Positions 1 through 7,910 are shown, counted from the first letter of the stretch. The stretch is DNA of 38,214 bases from Gammaproteobacteria bacterium (GCA_030427485.1 JAUICG010000044.1:1-38214), one strand, 5' to 3'. Numbers and translations: made by a program. The notes: generated by a model from the sequence alone, not told the origin.

Positions 1-77
1 GAACTCAGAAGTGAAACGATGCATCGCCGATGGTAGTGTGGGGTCTCCCCATGTGAGAGTAGGTCATCGCCAGGCTT
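1..77 (+). rRNA. rrf: 5S ribosomal RNA, 3' part
   Basis: The first 77 bases match the 3' two thirds of bacterial 5S rRNA: GAACTCAGAAGTGAAAC, then the GCCGATGGTAGTGTGGGG and GAGAGTAGG segments, ending in CGCCAGGCTT. About 40 bases of the 5' end lie outside the window. An rRNA operon therefore ends here. The exact 3' end is assigned by similarity to the E. coli molecule and may be off by one or two bases. Confidence 0.95.
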
Positions 78-84
78 TAATCAG

Positions 85-120
85 AAACCCCGCAGTACAA
101 ACGTGCTGCGGGGTTTTTTT
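85..120 (+). terminator. Rho-independent terminator of the rRNA operon
   Basis: An 8-bp GC-rich stem, CCCCGCAG (88-95) with CTGCGGGG (106-113), is extended by A/T pairs and followed by a run of seven T (114-120). It lies directly behind the 5S rRNA and is the expected end of the rRNA transcript. Confidence 0.93.
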
Positions 121-221
121 ATGGATCGCGGGGCCGTTACACAGGCGATGCCGCCATTGAGCAGGGTTTTTACGTTAGAATCCTGTTCAATCTGACATCG
201 AAATTTTCGGCGTACACCCGC

Positions 222-986
222 ATGAAGATAGTTTCCTGGAACGTAAACGGCCTGCGCGCCGTGATGAAAAAGGGTTTTGGCGATATTCTCGACACGCTGG
301 ATGCGGACATAGTCTGCCTGCAGGAAACCAAGGCCCAGGACGACCAGGTGCACGCTGCCCTCGAGGGCATCCGTGGCTACCACGTCTACAGCAATGCGGC
401 TCTTCGCAAGGGCTACTCCGGCGTGGCGATTCTCTCCCGAAGTGAACCCCTGGCAGTGAACGCCGGAATAGGGCGGGAAGATCACGACCAGGAGGGACGG
501 GTCCTGACGGCAGAGTATCCGGATTTCTATCTGCTGACCGTCTACACTCCCAATTCCGGCAACGAACTGGTGCGCCTGCCTTACCGCGAAGCCTGGGACA
601 GGGAGTTTCTCGCTTTCGCCAATAAACTGGCCAGGAAAAAGCCCCTGCTGCTGTGCGGCGACTTCAATGTCGCCCACCGCGAAATCGACATCGCCCGGCC
701 GAAGGCGAACTACAACAAGAGCGCCGGTTACACCCAGAAAGAGATCGACGGCATGGATCGCCTGATCGCGGCCGGCTTTGTCGACGTCTTTCGCCACCTG
801 CACCCCGGTATCGTGAAGTACAGTTGGTGGAGTTACCGCGCCGGGGCCCGCGGCAAGAACGTGGGCTGGCGGATCGACTACTTCCTCGCCACAAAATCCC
901 TGGTCCAGAGGCATCTTGAGGAGGCCGAGATTCACACAGAGATCATGGGCTCCGATCACTGCCCGGTGTCCGTGCGGTTGCGCTAG
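222..986 (+). CDS. xthA: Exodeoxyribonuclease III / AP endonuclease
   Basis: A 254-residue member of the exonuclease III family, which cuts DNA 5' of abasic sites and degrades duplex DNA from 3' ends in base excision repair. Visible family motifs are the N-terminal KIVSWNVNGLRA, the metal-binding LQETK near residue 36, the catalytic region LLCGDFNVAH, and the C-terminal GSDHCPV with its catalytic Asp-His pair. Length fits the family (250-270). No strong Shine-Dalgarno sequence precedes the ATG, but the protein begins exactly at the conserved first strand. It stands alone between the rRNA terminator and its own terminator, and faces katG, so two oxidative damage functions are neighbours; whether they are co-regulated cannot be seen. 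A paralogue such as ExoA-type Xth is possible. Confidence 0.93.
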   Translation: MKIVSWNVNGLRAVMKKGFGDILDTLDADIVCLQETKAQDDQVHAALEGIRGYHVYSNAALRKGYSGVAILSRSEPLAVNAGIGREDHDQEGRVLTAEYPDFYLLTVYTPNSGNELVRLPYREAWDREFLAFANKLARKKPLLLCGDFNVAHREIDIARPKANYNKSAGYTQKEIDGMDRLIAAGFVDVFRHLHPGIVKYSWWSYRAGARGKNVGWRIDYFLATKSLVQRHLEEAEIHTEIMGSDHCPVSVRLR

Positions 987-987
987 A

Positions 988-1013
988 AAAAAGCCACCGC
1001 AGGGGTGGCTTTG
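988..1013. terminator. Bidirectional terminator between xthA and katG
   Basis: Perfect 9-bp stem AAAGCCACC (990-998) and GGTGGCTTT (1004-1012) with a 5-base loop. A run of A precedes the stem and a run of T follows it, so each strand reads as hairpin plus U-tract. It lies two bases after the xthA stop and about 75 bases after the katG stop, and can end both convergent transcripts. Confidence 0.85.
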
Positions 1014-1085
1014 AACTGGCTCAACCGGGTGCGTGTCATGCGCCCCGCCCCCGGCTGGTTAGCGCTTACCTTGGACCGACATCCT

Positions 1086-3251
1086 TCACTCCAGGTCGAA
1101 GCGGTCGGCGTTCATTACTTTTGTCCAGGCGGCGACAAAGTCGTTGATGAACTTGTCCCCGTTGTCGTCCTGGGCGTAGACCTCGGCGTAGGCGCGCAGA
1201 ATCGAGTTTGAACCGAACACCAGGTCGAGCCGCGTCGCCGTCCACTTGACCTTGCCTGAAACACGGTCGCGCACCTCGTACAGGCCGTCTTCCGTCGGCG
1301 TCCAGGTATTGGCCATGTCGGTGAGGTTGACGAAGAAGTCGTTGCTCAGCACGCCCTCGCGGTCGGTGAATACGCCGTGCCTGGTCCCGGCATGATTGGT
1401 GCCGAGTACGCGCATGCCGCCAACCAGCACGGTCATCTCCGGGGCGGTCAGTCCCATCAACTGGGTGCGATCGAGCATCAGTTCCTCCGGCTTCACTACA
1501 TAGTCCCGCTTGAGGTAGTTGCGGTAGCCGTCGTGGATGGGCTCCAGCGGCGCAAAAGACTCCGCGTCAGTCATTGCCGCGCTGGCATCGCCGCGCCCGG
1601 GGGCGAAGGGCACGCTGACGTCAAAGCCAGCGGCCTTTGCCGCCTGTTCCACGCCGACATTACCCGCCAGCACGATTACGTCTGCCACGCTGGCGCCACT
1701 GTCGGCGGCGATCGGCTGCAGAACGTCCAGCACCCTGGCAAGTCGCTCGGGCTCGTTGCCCACCCAGTCCTTCTGCGGCGCCAGTCGCAGGCGCGCGCCG
1801 TTGGCGCCGCCGCGCATATCCGAGCCGCGGAAGGTTCTTGCGCTGTCCCAGGCGGTGGCGACCATCTCGCTGACGGTCAGGCCGCTGGCCGCGATTTTCG
1901 CCTTTAGCGCGTCCACGTCGTAGCCGGTGTGGCCCGCAGGGACCGGGTCTTGCCAGACAAGATCCTCCGCAGGCGCATCCGGGCCGATGTAGCGCGACTT
2001 CGGACCCATGTCGCGGTGGGTCAGCTTGAACCAGGCCCGGGCAAACACGTCCGAAAAGTACGCTTGGTCCTTCGCGAAGCGTTCAGAGATCTCCCGGTAC
2101 GCGGGGTCCATTTTCATCGCCATGTCGGCGTCGGTCATGATCGGGTTGTAGCGGATAGAGGGGTCCTCCACATCCACTGGCTTGTCCTCTTCCCTGATAG
2201 CGATAGGCTCCCACTGCCAGGCGCCGGCGGGGCTTTTCTTCAACTCCCATTCGTAGCCGAGCAGCAGTTTGAAATAGCCGTTGTCCCATTGGGTCGGATG
2301 CGTGGTCCACGCCCCTTCGATACCGCTGGTCACTGTGTCGCGGCCACAGCCTTTACCCTTCGGATTGCGCCAGCCCAGGCCCTGTTCCTCGACATCGGCG
2401 CCTTCCGGATCCGGGCCCAGCGCAGCCGCATCGCCGTTACCGTGGCATTTGCCGACGGTGTGGCCGCCGGCGGTGAGCGCCACGGTCTCCTCGTCGTTCA
2501 TTGCCATGCGGGCAAAAGTCACGCGTACGTCGTGCGCGGTTTGCTGGGGATCCGGTTTGCCGTCCACGCCTTCCGGGTTGACGTAGATCAGCCCCATCAT
2601 TGTCGCCGCCAGCGGGTTGTCGAGGTCGCGCTCGCCTGAATAGCGGCTGTTGGGGCTGTCTGATGGTGCCAGCCATTCCTTCTCCGAGCCCCAGTAGGTG
2701 TCTTTCTCCGGGTGCCAGATGTCCTCGCGCCCGAATGCGAAGCCGTAGGTTTTCAGCCCCATCGATTCGTAAGCGACTGTACCGGCGAGGATAATGAGGT
2801 CGGCCCAACTGATTTTGTTGCCGTACTTTTTCTTGATCGGCCACAACAGGCGGCGCGCCTTGTCCAGGCTCACGTTGTCCGGCCAGGAATTGATCGGTGC
2901 GAAGCGCTGGTTGCCGGTGCCACCGCCGCCGCGACCGTCGGCGATCCGGTAGGTGCCCGCAGCGTGCCAGGAGAGGCGGATCATCAGGCCGCCATAGTGG
3001 CCCCAGTCGGCCGGCCACCAGGACTGGCTGTCGGTCATGAGGGTGCGCATGTCCTTCTTCAGGGCGTCGAAATCGAGCTTCCTGACCTCGTCGCGGTAGT
3101 TGAAAGACGCGCCCATCGGATTGGTTTTGCGGTCGTGCTGGTGGAGGATGTCGAGGTTCAGCGCCTCCGGCCACCAGTTCATTTCTTTTGCGCTGGCGGT
3201 ATTGCCGCCGTGCATGACCGGGCATTTGCCCGCGGAAACTGCTTCGTTCAT
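1086..3251 (-). CDS. katG: Catalase-peroxidase KatG
   Basis: A 721-residue heme catalase-peroxidase that removes hydrogen peroxide. The distal site is in IRLSWHAAGTYR (R92, W95, H96). The Trp-Tyr-Met adduct that gives catalase activity would be W95, Y223 (LIYVNPEG) and M249 (ARMAMND). The proximal heme ligand is H264 in TAGGHTVGKCHG. The second, heme-free peroxidase-like half follows as usual. The reading frame is open a further 40 codons upstream, but the start was set at 3251 because MNEAVSAGKCPVMHG is the usual N-terminus and a GGAGG ribosome site lies 8 bases before this ATG. The adduct and heme residues are intact, so the enzyme should be active. It has its own promoter region upstream and shares a terminator with xthA. 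Confidence 0.97.
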   Translation of the reverse strand: MNEAVSAGKCPVMHGGNTASAKEMNWWPEALNLDILHQHDRKTNPMGASFNYRDEVRKLDFDALKKDMRTLMTDSQSWWPADWGHYGGLMIRLSWHAAGTYRIADGRGGGGTGNQRFAPINSWPDNVSLDKARRLLWPIKKKYGNKISWADLIILAGTVAYESMGLKTYGFAFGREDIWHPEKDTYWGSEKEWLAPSDSPNSRYSGERDLDNPLAATMMGLIYVNPEGVDGKPDPQQTAHDVRVTFARMAMNDEETVALTAGGHTVGKCHGNGDAAALGPDPEGADVEEQGLGWRNPKGKGCGRDTVTSGIEGAWTTHPTQWDNGYFKLLLGYEWELKKSPAGAWQWEPIAIREEDKPVDVEDPSIRYNPIMTDADMAMKMDPAYREISERFAKDQAYFSDVFARAWFKLTHRDMGPKSRYIGPDAPAEDLVWQDPVPAGHTGYDVDALKAKIAASGLTVSEMVATAWDSARTFRGSDMRGGANGARLRLAPQKDWVGNEPERLARVLDVLQPIAADSGASVADVIVLAGNVGVEQAAKAAGFDVSVPFAPGRGDASAAMTDAESFAPLEPIHDGYRNYLKRDYVVKPEELMLDRTQLMGLTAPEMTVLVGGMRVLGTNHAGTRHGVFTDREGVLSNDFFVNLTDMANTWTPTEDGLYEVRDRVSGKVKWTATRLDLVFGSNSILRAYAEVYAQDDNGDKFINDFVAAWTKVMNADRFDLE

Positions 3252-3641
3252 GGTCTTGTCCTCCGGGTAAATCCGGCCGGTTGGCCGGGTGCGGTGGAAT
3301 CGCCACCGCATTCGTTGAGAATCGTCGAGCGGGGTGTCCTCCAGTCGGAGGCTGACCTCAATGGCTGTCACCTGCTCCCTTCGTTGCGCGCCATGGCGTC
3401 AACGTAAGGGTTTTGCGGCAATAGTTAAAATTAAAAATCTAAATGCGAGCGATAGATAAAGCTGATGAAATTACAAGGCATCCAATTGGCTGGTTGAGAG
3501 CGGCTGTCCTCGCTGATTCTGCGGACCGCACCGGCCGAGGAGGGATGCACTGTAGCCATGCTTTTGAAGCGGATGCGCTGCACATCGCTGCGGTTGCCTT
3601 TATGAAGCACCCATGCAGCCAGAACTCCGGGACATCTTGCT
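3252..3641. other. Intergenic region upstream of katG
   Basis: 390 bases without a convincing gene. The part nearest katG is GC-rich. An A/T-rich patch at about 3418-3442 is the likeliest place for the katG promoter, but no clear -35/-10 pair or OxyR-type site could be made out. Short open frames on both strands here show no recognisable protein. Confidence 0.4.
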
Positions 3642-4784
3642 TCAGTGGCCTGCGACCAGTGTTCGCATCATGTCCAGCTCGTCTGTAACGTCGGGTGGTA
3701 TATTCGTACCGCCCGAGCCTGTGAACAACACGGTCACGATCTCTTCGTATTCCGCAAGGCACTTTTTCGCCACCGGGCTTTGCGGGTAGTCGAGAACGCA
3801 TTGCTTTAGGTAGAGCCCCGGGAGGAAGTGCGGCGAGGAGTAAATGTACCGCCGTTCGCCGAAGGATAGCCAATAGTAAATATCGGGTTTCAGCGGCGTT
3901 TGTGGATGCTCGTCCAGGTACTCGTACAGTACGCTGGAAAACTGTAGCCACGCGAGGACTTTTTCCGGTGTCCCCAGGTTGAAACCCCCCGAAGCCTCTT
4001 CATCAATTTGCGCCTGTGCATAGCTTCGCAGAGCGGTATCCTGTTGCTTCGTGAACCGCGGGTAGGGCTCGTTGCCGAGGGCATCTACCGCCGCGATATA
4101 GCCGTCGACCTGTTGTTGGAAAGGCGCTGGAAGTTGCGGGTTCCCTCGGTCGTTGCGCAGGGTTGCCGACAGTCCCTCCATATCCCTGGCGACCCGCGTG
4201 TAGTAATAGAGCTGTCTGTGCAACGCCGTTTCCAGCGCCCGTGGCTGGGCGCCATTGCGCGGATACCCCTGTATAGCCTCGCTGTACAGTTTCAACGCGG
4301 CATCAAAATTGCGAATCAGGAACAGGAACTCGGCCTCTGCGAACGGATCCTCGAGCACTTTGTCCTCGTTTGCCTCGGTGAACCCGGTGGACACGGCGGG
4401 CAATTGCGTGTGACAGGCCATGCAAACACCGAGAGTCGATCGCAGGCTTGTCAGGGCGTAACTTTTATTTCCCGTAGCAAAGATGACCTCGATTTCTTCC
4501 AGCTGACGGGTGAGGAGTGCGCCCGGCACCTGGAAGCCCGTCTGCGTGATTCGCTCCTCGTGGTTCACTGCCCTGCTGAGGTCCGTCATGGTGCCCAGCG
4601 CCCCGGAAATTTCCCCCGCGTTCGCGGCGTCGGTAAAGCGGGATTCGGAGGCCATGTACGGCTTCAGCACAAAGACCTGCTCCATCAATTGGTCCATGAT
4701 GTCGCTGACCTCGGCACGGGCCGGCGCGATACTGCCGAGTACCGCCAAAAGTACGAAAAGACTTCCAGGAGAAAAGCGGCGCAA
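3642..4784 (-). CDS. Secreted protein with one c-type heme motif (CMACH)
   Basis: A 380-residue exported protein of unknown specific role. A signal peptide is clear: MRR, a hydrophobic stretch (residues 8-20) and a cleavage site after ARA (residue 24). One covalent heme-binding motif, C121-M-A-C124-H125, makes it a likely periplasmic monoheme cytochrome c. The region before the motif is helical and resembles the start of cytochrome c'-like proteins. The remaining 250 residues are rich in Leu, Tyr and Ala with TPR-like spacing (for example FLIRNFDAALKLYSEAIQ) and two further Cys near the C-terminus. No partner oxidoreductase gene is adjacent, and the flanking genes are separately spaced, so its electron donor or acceptor is unknown. 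It could instead be a heme-binding scaffold or sensor. Confidence 0.7.
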   Translation of the reverse strand: MRRFSPGSLFVLLAVLGSIAPARAEVSDIMDQLMEQVFVLKPYMASESRFTDAANAGEISGALGTMTDLSRAVNHEERITQTGFQVPGALLTRQLEEIEVIFATGNKSYALTSLRSTLGVCMACHTQLPAVSTGFTEANEDKVLEDPFAEAEFLFLIRNFDAALKLYSEAIQGYPRNGAQPRALETALHRQLYYYTRVARDMEGLSATLRNDRGNPQLPAPFQQQVDGYIAAVDALGNEPYPRFTKQQDTALRSYAQAQIDEEASGGFNLGTPEKVLAWLQFSSVLYEYLDEHPQTPLKPDIYYWLSFGERRYIYSSPHFLPGLYLKQCVLDYPQSPVAKKCLAEYEEIVTVLFTGSGGTNIPPDVTDELDMMRTLVAGH

Positions 4785-4978
4785 GAACTGGTACTCCTAT
4801 ACGGCGTTTGCGAGATGCCCACGAGTCGAGTGCGGGGTGTTTGGGGGACAGTTTAATTGCACAGCCTTGCAAAAGTCGATGCGGGGGCAGGGCAATGACC
4901 GCTGGAGGCGTCATGTGTAGCGGAGGTAAGCACCCGGAGATTTTTTAAGTCTCAGGGATGACCGGCACCGGCGTGAAG

Positions 4979-5761
4979 TCAGCCCGGACTTCTCTTCAAC
5001 AGTCGGCGAAGACGACTACGCAGCCGTCTCATCAGCGTTCTGTCATTGCGGGATTCGCGTTCCATGCGCTTTACTTCTTTTTCCCGGAGTTCCGAGATGC
5101 GGCTCACGTTCACGATGTCTTTGTGCCTGGCCACGCATTTCGGCGGCTCGACAGGCGCGCGTTCGAAGACAACCGCCCCGGAGTAAAAATAGATGCCTTC
5201 GGTGCTGTTCGTAAACGGCGTTGGCTCCATATTGTCATCTGTCGCCCAGTAGGCATGGAGTTCGTCCACCAGTCCCTTCGCGTACTCGATGAACGTATTT
5301 GCACCGCCAACCTTGCCGGAGTACTCCCGCCAATAGCTGGTAAAGGCGTCTTCGCAGACATAGACCCCGCGTTCCGTCATGGTCGGATAGAGCGTCTCAA
5401 AGCTGCGTATCTGGTGGTCCATAAAATGACTGCCATCATCGATGACGATGTCGAAAGGGCCGTGCTGGCGCACGATTGACAGCAAAAACTCTTCGTCATC
5501 CTGCGAGCCGATGTGCACAAAAACGTCATCCGCGACGACGTTGCGCGCATTGGGATTGATATCCAGGCCGTGAATCTCGCAGTCGGCTCCGAAGTAATTT
5601 CGCCACAGCAGCATGGAGCCGCCCTCGTTGATTCCAATCTCGAGGATGCGCATGCGCGTATTTCTGAATCGTGAGAAGTGCTTTTCGTAGACGTCGAAGA
5701 AGTGGTCTATCTTGAGTATGTAGCGGCCAGAATGCCCTTCAAAAACTTTTCTCAGCGACAT
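4979..5761 (-). CDS. Class I SAM-dependent methyltransferase (macrolide/sugar O-methyltransferase type)
   Basis: A 260-residue Rossmann-fold methyltransferase. The SAM-binding motif is RILEIGINEGGS (residues 38-49), the acidic residue after strand 2 lies in HGLDINP (64-70), and a DIVIDDGSH motif (104-112) is typical of the metal-dependent O-methyltransferases that act on sugars of macrolides and glycolipids (MycE/TylE-like). The C-terminal 35 residues are strongly basic (many Arg and Lys), which is unusual and may contact nucleic acid or membrane. It is a single gene, set apart by 194 bases on the downstream side and 291 on the upstream side. Substrate cannot be read from the sequence. Confidence 0.75.
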   Translation of the reverse strand: MSLRKVFEGHSGRYILKIDHFFDVYEKHFSRFRNTRMRILEIGINEGGSMLLWRNYFGADCEIHGLDINPNARNVVADDVFVHIGSQDDEEFLLSIVRQHGPFDIVIDDGSHFMDHQIRSFETLYPTMTERGVYVCEDAFTSYWREYSGKVGGANTFIEYAKGLVDELHAYWATDDNMEPTPFTNSTEGIYFYSGAVVFERAPVEPPKCVARHKDIVNVSRISELREKEVKRMERESRNDRTLMRRLRSRLRRLLKRSPG

Positions 5762-6052
5762 AAATCCTGCTTGTCTTGTTGATGGAAACCGGACTCCAAA
5801 GCAGTTGATCCGCAGACAGGGAAATAGCGCGATCCATTTCCCGGCGGTGTATTCGCATACTCAGGCTAGGGGCTGTCAGTGGCAAACGGCTTGATCCTAT
5901 TGGCCTTTGCGGTTTTAATCAAGCGCTCGTCTTCTTCTCCAGCCCCGTTCAGTGCCACCGACCTCCAGTGATGTTTTTGGTGGAAGGGATACTGGGTCCA
6001 CACCTAATCTGACAGGCCGCGAACGTTCAGGCCCGAGTTGCTACAGGTGGCG
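5762..6052. other. Intergenic region between hipA and the methyltransferase, possible gene remnant
   Basis: 291 bases. On the minus strand a 45-codon open frame (6003 to 5866, GTG to TAG) encodes a sequence ending in LIKTAKANRIKPF. This loosely recalls the C-terminal end of IS66-type transposases (pattern LIETAKxNGxxPxA), but it is short, has no ribosome site and is preceded by an in-frame stop. It may be a decayed insertion sequence or chance. No complete gene is present. Confidence 0.25.
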
Positions 6053-7336
6053 CTATTCTTCGTCTATAGGGTAGTCCAGCCCAGCATACAGCTTGGCATT
6101 GGCAATGGCCGCGCAGTCTTTATCGCTGACTCCGGCTCTCTTCAGGTGCGCATCCCACTGGGAGTCGACAATCGCTTTTATGTCGCCTGCGATTTTTTCG
6201 GCTTCCTCCCTTTCCAGTAGAAAGCGGCCGTGGCCGGACACGATATTGGCGATCTTTGCCGTGCGGCCATGCAGGCCGCATGTCATGGCCAGATCGCGAT
6301 TATCTACCGCGATTGAGGGCATGGGCGTCAGATCATAGGCGGGACTCAATCGCCAGTGTCTGTCCTTGGCCAGTATCGCGTGGTTGCGCGGATGATCATC
6401 AAGGTTGGAAACGCAGGCGTTGAAGATGATGCGGGAGTACAGCTCTTTCAAATCCGTTTCGGGCTCGCTGCTAACGCGCCTGATCTCGTCGGCCAGCACC
6501 AAATATGACCAGTCAGCTTTGGCGGCTGGTGTTTCTTCGGATTTCAGCAAGGTGAGGGCGCTGACCATGCGATGCCTGCGATAGCCATCCTCGCCCTTGT
6601 CACGATCAAAGCGGCGCACCAGTAATACGTCCTTGCCCGCAACACTGGTGAGCTTGTTATCGGCAACGCTCAGCCCACATTCGCTGGCCAGCGTTAGAAA
6701 TGCGTGCTCGACCCTCGGATTGTTCCATTTATCGTGCGGGGTGGAGAATTTGGCGATCCAGAGGCTATCATCGCTCTCGACCACGGCCTTGGGGCGCGCG
6801 CCGCCCATGGACGTGCCGTCGATCATAAGTTCTTGAATTTGTATGTTTTCTGCACTCGCCTCGACGCTCTCATCATCGCTGAGAATGGCCTCGGCCTTTT
6901 CTTGCAGGCGCTCAAGGTCCAGGGTCTGGTTGTATTCCCGCTTCGGAGCGGGAGGGGTGGCATTGAGGCCAAAGCCCAGTGCTCCCGCGCGATCATCCGC
7001 GCCGAGCATCAGATAATCGAACTCATCAAGTCCGGTCTTTCCGGCGTGTTTCTCAATGACGCGCCGCCCCCAGTAATCAGGCATGGCATCGCGCAGCGCG
7101 CCGAAGAAGCCATTCATTCTCGCCGTTTCGAATTTCTGATCGCTGAGCTTTAGCTCTACCGGATCAATCTCGACAGCGTTGTTCAGGGCCAGATATTTCT
7201 TACCGTAGACCAGCTCCCCGATAGGCTCGCCGTCTCGGGTTTTGTCTATGCGGAGGCGGGCCGCCGTCACAAAGTCGATTTCGTCAGGCAGCACGATATA
7301 AACGAAACATTCTTTCGGATAGCCCTCAGAAGTCAT
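6053..7336 (-). CDS. hipA: HipA-type serine/threonine kinase toxin
   Basis: A 427-residue HipA family protein, the toxin of a type II toxin-antitoxin pair; E. coli HipA phosphorylates glutamyl-tRNA synthetase and causes growth arrest. Seen here: the N-terminal HipA subdomain, the conserved GTSMGGARPKA segment (residues 175-184) with S176 at the place of the regulatory autophosphorylated Ser, the ATP-binding lysine in LWIAKF (K196), the catalytic SNLDDHPRNHA loop (D313, N318) and the metal-binding YDL (D335). All kinase residues are present, so it should be active. Its start overlaps the end of hipB by 11 bases, typical of translational coupling with antitoxin first. Divergence from E. coli HipA means the target need not be the same. 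Confidence 0.92.
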   Translation of the reverse strand: MTSEGYPKECFVYIVLPDEIDFVTAARLRIDKTRDGEPIGELVYGKKYLALNNAVEIDPVELKLSDQKFETARMNGFFGALRDAMPDYWGRRVIEKHAGKTGLDEFDYLMLGADDRAGALGFGLNATPPAPKREYNQTLDLERLQEKAEAILSDDESVEASAENIQIQELMIDGTSMGGARPKAVVESDDSLWIAKFSTPHDKWNNPRVEHAFLTLASECGLSVADNKLTSVAGKDVLLVRRFDRDKGEDGYRRHRMVSALTLLKSEETPAAKADWSYLVLADEIRRVSSEPETDLKELYSRIIFNACVSNLDDHPRNHAILAKDRHWRLSPAYDLTPMPSIAVDNRDLAMTCGLHGRTAKIANIVSGHGRFLLEREEAEKIAGDIKAIVDSQWDAHLKRAGVSDKDCAAIANAKLYAGLDYPIDEE

Positions 7337-7670
7337 TGTCTAAATCCTTCTTGCGCTTGCCTGCCGTTTTAGGCGCGCGGGCTTTTTCCAGTATCTTGCC
7401 TTCACTATCATTATCGGGGCTAGCCACGTCCTTCATGTCTTCGAGCAACCCCAGCGCCCATAGTGCGCCCATATAGGAGGCTATTGCCGTGCTCGGCTTG
7501 CCTTTTTCTATATCCGAGAGGACATAGCGCGATACCCCGACCTTCTTGGCCAAGTCTTCAAGGCGCAGCTTGCGCCGCAGGCGGGCGGTGCGTATGTTTG
7601 CGCCCAGCTTGCGTAAGCTCTCTTCGACTGCCGCAGGCGGGGCTTTTATGATCTTGCTGGTTTGTGGCAT
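7326..7670 (-). CDS. hipB: HipB-type antitoxin, XRE-family repressor
   Basis: A 114-residue helix-turn-helix protein, first gene of the hipBA operon. The Cro/cI-type DNA-binding domain spans about residues 20-75 (IRTARLRRKLRLEDLAKKVG, then SRYVLSDIEKGKPST). The C-terminal 30 residues are Lys-rich and probably disordered, and could insert into or contact HipA. No good Shine-Dalgarno precedes the ATG at 7670. Operator 1 lies only 6 bases upstream of the start, so HipB bound there would cover the leader. The protein should bind the ATGTTG-N8-CAACAT sites, repress hipBA and neutralise HipA. Confidence 0.9.
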   Translation of the reverse strand: MPQTSKIIKAPPAAVEESLRKLGANIRTARLRRKLRLEDLAKKVGVSRYVLSDIEKGKPSTAIASYMGALWALGLLEDMKDVASPDNDSEGKILEKARAPKTAGKRKKDLDNDF

Positions 7671-7676
7671 GGTGTC

Positions 7677-7696
7677 GCGTTGCTTTCAATCAACAT
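7677..7696. promoter_or_regulatory. Probable HipB operator 1
   Basis: GCGTTG-N8-CAACAT, ten of the twelve positions of the operator consensus ATGTTG-N8-CAACAT. It lies just upstream of the hipB start codon. Its start is 31 bases from that of operator 2. Confidence 0.65.
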
Positions 7697-7707
7697 AAAT
7701 GGGTTAA

Positions 7708-7727
7708 ATGTTGCTCTAAACCAACAT
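7708..7727. promoter_or_regulatory. Probable HipB operator 2
   Basis: Perfect inverted repeat ATGTTG-N8-CAACAT. It overlaps most of the -10 element of the leftward hipBA promoter and its likely transcription start, so binding should repress hipBA. E. coli hipBA operators have the same geometry (two short arms separated by N8) but a different sequence. Confidence 0.8.
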
Positions 7728-7752
7728 AACATTGACAGTTTCGCTCTGTCAA
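7723..7752 (-). promoter_or_regulatory. Predicted hipBA promoter
   Basis: Minus strand: perfect -35 TTGACA (7752-7747), 18-base spacer, -10 TATGTT (7728-7723, four of six). The predicted start near 7716 lies inside operator 2. The -35 is half of the 21-base palindrome TTGACA-N9-TGTCAA (7732-7752), shared with the rightward promoter. Confidence 0.6.
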
Positions 7753-7761
7753 ATGTAAGAT
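7732..7761 (+). promoter_or_regulatory. Predicted rightward promoter toward prfC
   Basis: Plus strand: perfect -35 TTGACA (7732-7737), 18-base spacer, -10 TAAGAT (7756-7761, four of six). The predicted start near 7768 sits at the edge of operator 3. It would give prfC a leader of about 140 bases and place it under the same repressor as hipBA. The -35 mirrors that of the leftward promoter. Confidence 0.5.
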
Positions 7762-7768
7762 GGTCCTT

Positions 7769-7788
7769 GTGTTGATTTAAACAAACTT
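7769..7788. promoter_or_regulatory. Probable HipB operator 3 (degenerate)
   Basis: GTGTTG-N8-AAACTT: the left arm matches five of six positions and the right arm four of six. It is included because its spacing fits the array: it starts 61 bases after operator 2 and 31 before operator 4, and it covers the predicted start of the rightward promoter. Confidence 0.5.
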
Positions 7789-7799
7789 ATAGTTCTTAT

Positions 7800-7819
7800 A
7801 TGTTGGTTAAAGCCAACAT
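7800..7819. promoter_or_regulatory. Probable HipB operator 4
   Basis: Perfect inverted repeat ATGTTG-N8-CAACAT; the pairing extends one further base on each side (ATGTTGG, CCAACAT). It starts 31 bases, about three helical turns, after operator 3, just as operators 1 and 2 are spaced. Confidence 0.78.
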
Positions 7820-7871
7820 ATTAGCGAGCTTCCACCAAAGGTGGCCCGCAGTAAAAGAGTAGATTTAACGG

Positions 7872-7893
7872 TGTGTACATAGCTGTGTACACA
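7872..7893 (+). repeat. Paired TGTGTACA repeat in the prfC leader
   Basis: TGTGTACA occurs at 7872-7879 and 7884-7891, a direct repeat with 12-base period; the second copy extends to the palindrome TGTGTACACA. It lies 18 bases before the prfC start codon. It could be a regulator site or an RNA element; no family could be named. Confidence 0.4.
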
Positions 7894-7910
7894 AATGAGG
7901 TATCGGAAGA

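Noticed and set aside
3252..3371. 40-codon upstream extension of katG
   Set aside because: The GGAGG site and family N-terminus place the start at 3251; the extension is Arg-rich with no similarity to KatG.
3415..3480. A possible OxyR site before katG
   Set aside because: A/T-rich words such as CTAT occur, but the spacing of four ATAG/CTAT elements required for OxyR could not be matched.
3443..3688. 81-codon plus-strand frame between katG and the heme protein gene
   Set aside because: It overlaps the 3' end of a well-supported gene on the other strand, has no ribosome site and no recognisable motif.
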